From: Chamaea fasciata
Lineage: Eukaryota; Chordata; Aves; Passeriformes; Sylviidae
NCBI GenBank assembly: GCA_029207755.1
Contig: JARCOQ010000073.1
Location: forward strand, 434,001-498,000
Length of the DNA stretch: 64,000 bases
Direction: 5' to 3'
Shown in pieces: positions 59,032-64,000 of the stretch; the stretch's first letter is position 1; the number at the start of each line of letters is the position of its first letter. The position numbers were made by a program, and so were the translations under genes. The notes under the pieces are model-generated. The model had not been told where the DNA came from. It did no database searches and saw nothing but the letters and a program-made list of their open reading frames with translations.

Positions 59032-60521
59032 ATCAGCAGATTTCATTCCCTTTCCCAAAAGGGAAAGCCTTCTTTCTAGGAAAGGGAATGATATCTGGAA
59101 ATCAGAGAACAAAGGGGATCAAGCCCTCTGGAGAGCAGATGTGATCCAAAAAGCACGCAAGTGAAAAAATACGAGAAAATCTGGAAACTGCGCAATTAGC
59201 ACCGAATGGCCAGAGATGAAAGCAGGGGCAGTGCAAAGGTGCCAATCTTGCCCAAATGACTCCAATTGAAATCCTGAACTCAGGGAAGACATGCACAGAA
59301 AGAGAGTGGAGAAGAATTGACAGAAGTGAAATGTCACAAAAAACAAAGAAAAAAAAAAGGAAAATTTTTGAGGCCAGGTGAAAACCATAAAATCAGATGG
59401 GATGAGCAGAAGTGCAGGGACATGGACCGAAGGTTGCCCAATTATTGCTCATTGAAATCAGCAGATTTCATTCCCTTTCCCGAAAGGGAAAGCCTTCCTT
59501 TCGGGAAAGGGAATGAAATCTGGAAATCAGAGGATAAAGTGGATCAAGCGCTCTGGAGTGCAGATGTGATCCAAAAAGCACGCGAGTGAAAAAACCTGAA
59601 AATTCGGGAAAAAGGCGGATTACCACTGAATGGCCAGAGATGAAAGCAGGGGCAGTGCAAAGGTGCCAAGCTTGCCCAAATGACTCCAATTGAAATCCTG
59701 AACTCAGGGAAGACATGCATAGAAAGAGAGTTGAGAAGAATTGAAAGAAATGAATTGTCCCAAAAAAAAAAAAACCAAATGAGTAAATAATTCAGAATCT
59801 TGGCGAAAATCATAAAAGCGATTGACATGAGCAGAAGTACAAGGACATGGACCGAAAATTTCCCAGTTATTGCTCATCGAAATCCGCAGATTTCATTCCC
59901 TTTCCCAAAAGGGAAAGCCTTCTTTTTGGGAAAGGGAATGATATCTGGAAATCAGAGAACAAATAGGATCAAGCCCTCTGGACAGCAGATGTGATCCAAA
60001 AAGCACGCAAGTGAAAACATCCGAGAAAATACGGAAACTGCGCAGTTAGCACCAAATTGCCAGAGATGAAAGCAGGGGCAGTGCAAAGGTGCCAAGCTTG
60101 CCCAAATGACTCCAGTTGAAATCCTGAACTCAGGGAAGACATGCATGGAAAGAGAGTGGAGAAGAATTGACAGAAATGAAATGTCACAAAAAACAAAGCA
60201 AAAAAATTGAACATTTTGGAGGCCGGGTGAAAACCATAAAAGCAGATGGGATGAGCAGAAGTGCAGGGACATGGACCAAAGCTTGCCCAATTATTGCTCA
60301 GTGAAATCAGCAGATTTCATTCCCTTTCCCGAAAGGGAATGAAATCTGGAAATGAGAGGATAAAGTGGATCAAGCGCTCTGGAGAGGAGGTGTCATCCAA
60401 GAAGCACGTGAGTGAAAAAAATTGAAAATTCTGGAAAAAGCTCCATTAGCACTTAATGGCCTGAGATGAAAAGAGGGCAAGTGCAAAGGTGCCAAGCTTG
60501 CTCAAAATTACTTCAATTGAA
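58850..60521 (+). repeat. Array segment 9: split-monomer right half, an a-like monomer, d, i
   Basis: Three complete monomers. The split monomer's right half changes at about 59030 from the usual insert-linked form (GAAATGGGCAGATTTC) to the ordinary form (GAAATCAGCAGATTTC), a likely conversion tract. The i monomer (60011-60411) has a distinct middle block (AAAGCAAAAAAATTGAAC). Confidence 0.85.
60011..60411 (+). repeat. Representative monomer, type i (401 bp)
   Basis: Middle block AAACAAAGCAAAAAAATTG, then AACATTTTGGAGGCCGGG, with GCTCAGTGAAATC before the palindrome. Seen only here and near 62100-62510, both next to inserts. Confidence 0.68.
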
Positions 60522-61280
60522 TGTCTTTTTCGTGATGGCCACTACACTCGAAATGCTTCCTCAAAAACCTCAGAGGGTCTGCGGTGGTAGCACCATGGTC
60601 TGTTGAGGTCTCTCTTACCTATTCTATTTGGGAATCCTTTGGGCATTTCCACACAGCCCTGCCTCTTTGTCACTTCATTCTGTGGTTCTGCCTCACTCTT
60701 TTTCTCCCTCTGTCGGCCACCAAGCCCTGTTTTTCCCTCATACAGTGGCTTACCTTATCTGTCCTTCGCAACTCTTCCTGTCCATTCACCCTCACAGCTT
60801 GACCAGCAGACTTCAACTGACTGACTACCAACTACCTCACTCTCTTATCACACCCAGAACTGTGACATCACACCTGTACTCAATCTTTGGAAATTAAAAC
60901 AGCTGCAATATATCTGAGGCAGGATTGCCTTTAGCACTGTCTGCATCTGTCTTTCCAAACTGAAACGCTGCAGTGTGGGAAGAAATCCACAGAAACAGCC
61001 TAGAGAAGAATAGAGAGAACAGAAATGTCAAAAAATGAATCAGAAAAATTTGGAACCCAGGAAAAGACCATAAGGGCGAAAGGGATGAACAGAAGTGCAG
61101 CAACAAAGACCAAAGCTTGCCCAATTATTGCTCATTGAAATGGGCAGATTTCATTCCCTTTCCCGAAAGAGAAAGCCTTCTTTCTGGGAAAGGGAATGAT
61201 ATCTGGAAATCAGAGAACAAAGGGGATCAATTGCTCTGGAAAGCAGATATGATCCAAAAAGCACGCAAGTGAGAAAATCC
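60361..61280 (+). repeat. Insert-linked duplication with copy 9
   Basis: Junction, insert copy 9 and right half recur at 62869-63790 with offset 2508. The right half has CAATTGCTCTGGAAAGCAG, as in copies 1-5. Confidence 0.78.
60522..60957 (+). mobile_element. Solo-LTR-like insert, copy 9 (436 bp)
   Basis: Same element with the one-base loss of copies 6 and 10, CATTCACCCTC (shared with copy 10), the private GACTTCAACTG, and CCCAGAACTG with CTGAGGCAGG. Confidence 0.6.
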
Positions 61281-63029
61281 GAGAAAATCTGGAAACTGCG
61301 CAATTAGCACCGAATGGCCAGAGATGAAAGCAGGGGCAGTGCAAAGGTGCTAAGCTTGCCCAAATGACTCCACTTGAAATCCTGAACTCAGGGAAGACAT
61401 GCATAGAAAGAGAGTGGAGAAGAATTGACATGAATGAAATGTCACAAAAAAAAGACAAATAAACTCAGGAAAATTTTGGAGGCCGGGTGAAAGCCATAAA
61501 AGCAAATGGGATGAGCAGAAGTACAAGGATATGGACTGAAGCTTGCCAAATTATTGCTCATTGAAATCAGCAGATTTCATTCCCTTTCCCAAAAGGGAAT
61601 GAAATATGGAAATCAGAGGATAAAGTGGATCAAGCGCTCTGGAGTGCAGATGTGATCCAAAAAGCACGCCAGTAAAAAACCTGAAAATTCGGGAAAAAGG
61701 CTGATTACCACTGAATGGCCAGAGATGGAAGCAGGGGCAGTGCAAAGGTGCCAAGCTTACCCAAATGACTCCAATTGAAATCCTGAACTCAGGGAAGACA
61801 TGCATAGAAAGAGAGTGGAGAAGAATTGACAGAAATGAATTGTCCCAAAAAAAAAAAAAAACAAATCAGTAAATAATTCAGAATCTTGGCGAAAATCATA
61901 AAAGCGATTGACATGAGCAGAAGTACAAGGACATGGACCGAAAATTTCCCAATTATTGCTCATCGAAATCCGCAGATTTCATTCCCTTTCCCAAAAGGGA
62001 AAGCCTTCTTTTTGGGAAAGGGAATGATATCTGGAAATCAGAGAACAAATAGGATCAAGCCCTCTGGAGAGCAGATGTGATCCAAAAAGCACGCGAGTGA
62101 AAAAATCCGATAAAATCTGGAAACTGCGCAATTAGCACCGAATGGCCAGAAATGAAAGCAGGGGCAGTGCAAAGGTGCTAAGCTTGCCCAAATGACTCCA
62201 ATTGAAATCCTGAACTCAGGGAAGACATGCATAGAAAGAGATTGGAGAAGAATTGACATGAATGAAATGTCACAAAAAACAAAGCAAAAAAATTGAACAT
62301 TTTGGAGGCCGGGTGAAAACCATAAAAGCAGATGGGATGAGCAGAAGTGCAGGGACATGGACCGAAGCTTGCCCAATTATTGCTCAGTGAAATCAGCAGA
62401 TTTCATTCCCTTTCCCGAAAGCCTTCCTTTCGGGAAAGGGAATGAAATCTGGAAATCAGAGGATAAAGTGGATCAAGCGCTCTGGAGTGGAGATGTGATC
62501 CAAAAAGCACGCGAGTGAAAAAAACTGAAAATTCTGGAAAAAGGCTGATTAGCACTGAATGGCCAGAGATGAAAGCAGGGGCAGTGCAAAGGTGCCAAGC
62601 TTGCCCAAATGACTCCAATTGAAATCCTGAACACAGGGAAGACATGCACAGAAAGAGATTGGAGAAGAATTGACAGAAATGAAATGTCAGGAAAAAAAAA
62701 AGACAAATTAAATCAGGAAGATTTTGGGGGCCGGGTTAAAACCATAAAAGCAAAAGGGATGAGTAGAAGTACAAGGACATGGACTGAACCTTGCCAAATT
62801 AGTGCTCATTGAAATCAGGAGATTTCATTCCCTTTCCCAAAAGGGAATGAAATGTGTAAATCAGAGGATAAAGTGGATCAAGCGCTCTGGAGAGGAGGTG
62901 TCATCCAAGAAGCACGTGAGTGAAAAAAATTGAAAATTCTGGAAAAAGCTCCATTAGCACTTAATGGCCTGAGATGAAAAGAGGGCAAGTGCAAAGGTGC
63001 CAAGCTTGCTCAAAATTACTTCAATTGAA
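60958..63029 (+). repeat. Array segment 10: split-monomer right half, then g' d i g
   Basis: Four complete monomers plus split halves. The i monomer carries a 5-bp deletion confined to the hairpin loop (palindrome 62397-62451). One monomer boundary reads CGCCAGTAAAAAAC instead of the usual CGCGAGTGAAAAAAC. Confidence 0.85.
62397..62451. repeat. Hairpin palindrome with loop-only deletion (25-bp arms, 5-nt loop)
   Basis: CGAAAGCCTTCCTTTCGGG lacks 5 bp of the usual centre. The arms 62397-62421 and 62427-62451 are still perfectly complementary around loop CCTTC. Confidence 0.88.
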
Positions 63030-63790
63030 TGTCTTTTTCGTGATGGCCACTACACTCCAAATGCTTCCTCAAAAACCTCAGAGGGTCTGCGGTGGTAGCA
63101 CCATGGTCTGTTGAGGTCTCTCTTACCTATTCTATTTGGGAATCCTTTGGGCATTTCCACACAGCCCTGCCTCTTTGTCACTTCATTCTGTGGTTCTGCC
63201 TCACTCTTTTTCTCCCTCTGTCGGCCACCAAGCCCTGTTTTTCCCTCATACAGTGGCTTACCTTATCTGTCCTTCGCAACTCTTCCTGTCCATTCACCCT
63301 CACAGCTTGACCAGCAGACTCCAACTGACTGACTACCAACTACCTCACTCTCTTATCACACCCAGAACTGTGACATCACACCTGTACTCAATCTTTGGAA
63401 ATTAAAACAGCTGCAATATATCTGAGGCAGGATTGCCTTTAGCACTGTCTGCATCTGTCTTTCCAAACTGAAACGCTGCAGTGTGGGAAGAAATCCACAG
63501 AAACAGCCTAGAGAAGAATAGAGAGAACAGAAATGTCAAAAAATGAATCAGAAAAATTTGGAACCCAGGAAAAGACCATAAGGACGAAAGGGATGAACAG
63601 AAGTGCAGCAACAAAGACCAAAGCTTGCCCAATTATTGCTCATTGAAATGGGCAGATTTCATTCCCTTTCCCGAAAGAGAAAGCCTTCTTTCTGGAAAAG
63701 GGAATGATATCTGGAAATCAGAGAACAAAGGGGATCAATTGCTCTGGAAAGCAGATGTGATCCAAAAACCACGCAAGTGAGAAAATCCGA
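62869..63790 (+). repeat. Insert-linked duplication with copy 10
   Basis: Second copy of 60361-61280, containing insert copy 10. Confidence 0.78.
63030..63465 (+). mobile_element. Solo-LTR-like insert, copy 10 (436 bp)
   Basis: Same element. Shares the one-base loss with copies 6 and 9 and CATTCACCCTC with copy 9. CCCAGAACTG with CTGAGGCAGG. The flanking block from about 60361 to 61280 recurs here with an offset of 2508 bp. Confidence 0.6.
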
Positions 63791-64000
63791 GAAAATCTGG
63801 AAACTGCGCAATTAGCACCGAATGGCCAGAGATGGAAGCAGGGGCAGTGCAAAGGTGCCAATCTTGCCCAAATGACTCCAATTGAAATCCTGAACTCAGG
63901 GAAGACATGCACAGAAAGAGATTGGAGAAGAATTGACAGAAATGAAATGTCAGGAAAAAAAAAAAAGACAAATTAAATCAGGAAGATTTTGGGGGCCGGG
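63466..64000 (+). repeat. Array segment 11: split-monomer right half and a partial g monomer
   Basis: The right half of the last split monomer is followed by a g-type monomer (GACAAATTAAATCAGG...GGGGGCCGGG) that is cut by the window end. The array evidently continues. Confidence 0.85.

Larger units (their letters stand above)
1..64000 (+). repeat. Tandem satellite array, ~425-bp monomer, ~142 copies
   Basis: The sequence returns to the same landmarks about every 425 bp throughout: GGCCAGAGATGAAAGC, CCAAGCTTGCCCAAATGAC, GGGAAGACATGC, an A-rich block, CATAAAAGCAGATGGGATG, a palindrome around CCCTTTCCC/GGGAAAGGG, then GTGATCCAAAAAGCACGC. In the first kilobases the GGCCAGAG landmark recurs at intervals of 424-427 bp. 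All copies have one orientation. By eye I count 131 complete monomers, ten monomers split by an insert and one cut by the window end. The + strand is purine-rich. Short open frames occur on both strands in every monomer, but 425 is not a multiple of 3 and the frames simply recur with the repeat, so I call nothing coding. A centromeric or heterochromatic satellite is the natural interpretation; the window gives no direct evidence of function. Confidence 0.97.

Noticed and set aside
1792..62080. A nearly identical 64-codon open frame repeated 28 times on the + strand in type d monomers, plus similar 70-140-codon frames on both strands
   Set aside because: The frames recur only because the DNA recurs. 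Identity is as high outside them as inside, frames overlap on both strands, and none has recognisable domains or codon bias.
1..64000. CRISPR array
   Set aside because: The units are about 425 bp, tandem and without unique spacers. There are no cas genes.
1..64000. Bacterial, phage or plasmid sequence with operons
   Set aside because: No long open frames, ribosome-binding sites or gene order. A 64-kb tandem array of this kind is eukaryotic.

Overview
The whole 64 kb window is one eukaryotic satellite-DNA array. I see no protein-coding gene, tRNA or rRNA. It consists of about 142 head-to-tail copies of a monomer of about 425 bp (402-406 bp in deleted forms), all in the same orientation and purine-rich on the + strand. 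The array runs off both ends of the window. Ten copies of a 436-437 bp TG...CA element interrupt it. The element lies at the same base of the monomer each time, inside a 6-7 bp target-duplication-like repeat, and looks like a solo retroviral LTR carried along by satellite amplification. An array of this kind with an LTR-like passenger suggests a vertebrate nuclear genome in centromeric or other constitutive heterochromatin. I cannot name the species; a bird is only a guess.

Monomers fall into recurring subtypes, defined by the A-rich middle block and the palindrome that follows it. I call them a, b, c, d, e, f, g and i, with primes for close variants. Type d occurs 29 times and is the best ruler for higher-order periodicity. 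Most monomers carry a hairpin-forming palindrome (up to 26-bp arms, 9-nt loop). Its sequence differs between subtypes, but in several of them the two arms change together.

Layout: (1) 1-24.5 kb is an insert-containing higher-order repeat (HOR) domain, with inserts 3.8-5.9 kb apart. A 2.94 kb core, d-b-c-f-f'-[split monomer with insert], appears three times (3375, 7138, 11756). (2) 24.5-49.5 kb holds 58 monomers and no insert. It contains an 11-mer-like repeat (about 4.67 kb offset, 25.2-33.2 kb) and then a 14-mer HOR of 5945 bp present as two tandem copies (32428-38372, 38373-44315). Its last 2 kb (47.7-49.5 kb) is made of divergent f/g monomers. (3) 49.5-64 kb is insert-dense (2.1-5.5 kb spacing) and more irregular, with a 3-mer repeat (51066-53616) and insert-linked duplications.

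Sequence exchange explains the pattern. HOR copies look nearly identical over kilobases while neighbouring monomers differ widely. Insert copies show all four combinations of two diagnostic bases. Some palindromes are hybrids of two subtypes. One insert copy (24057) has lost exactly one monomer beside the insert. All monomer counts and boundaries were read by eye and may be off by a few bases.
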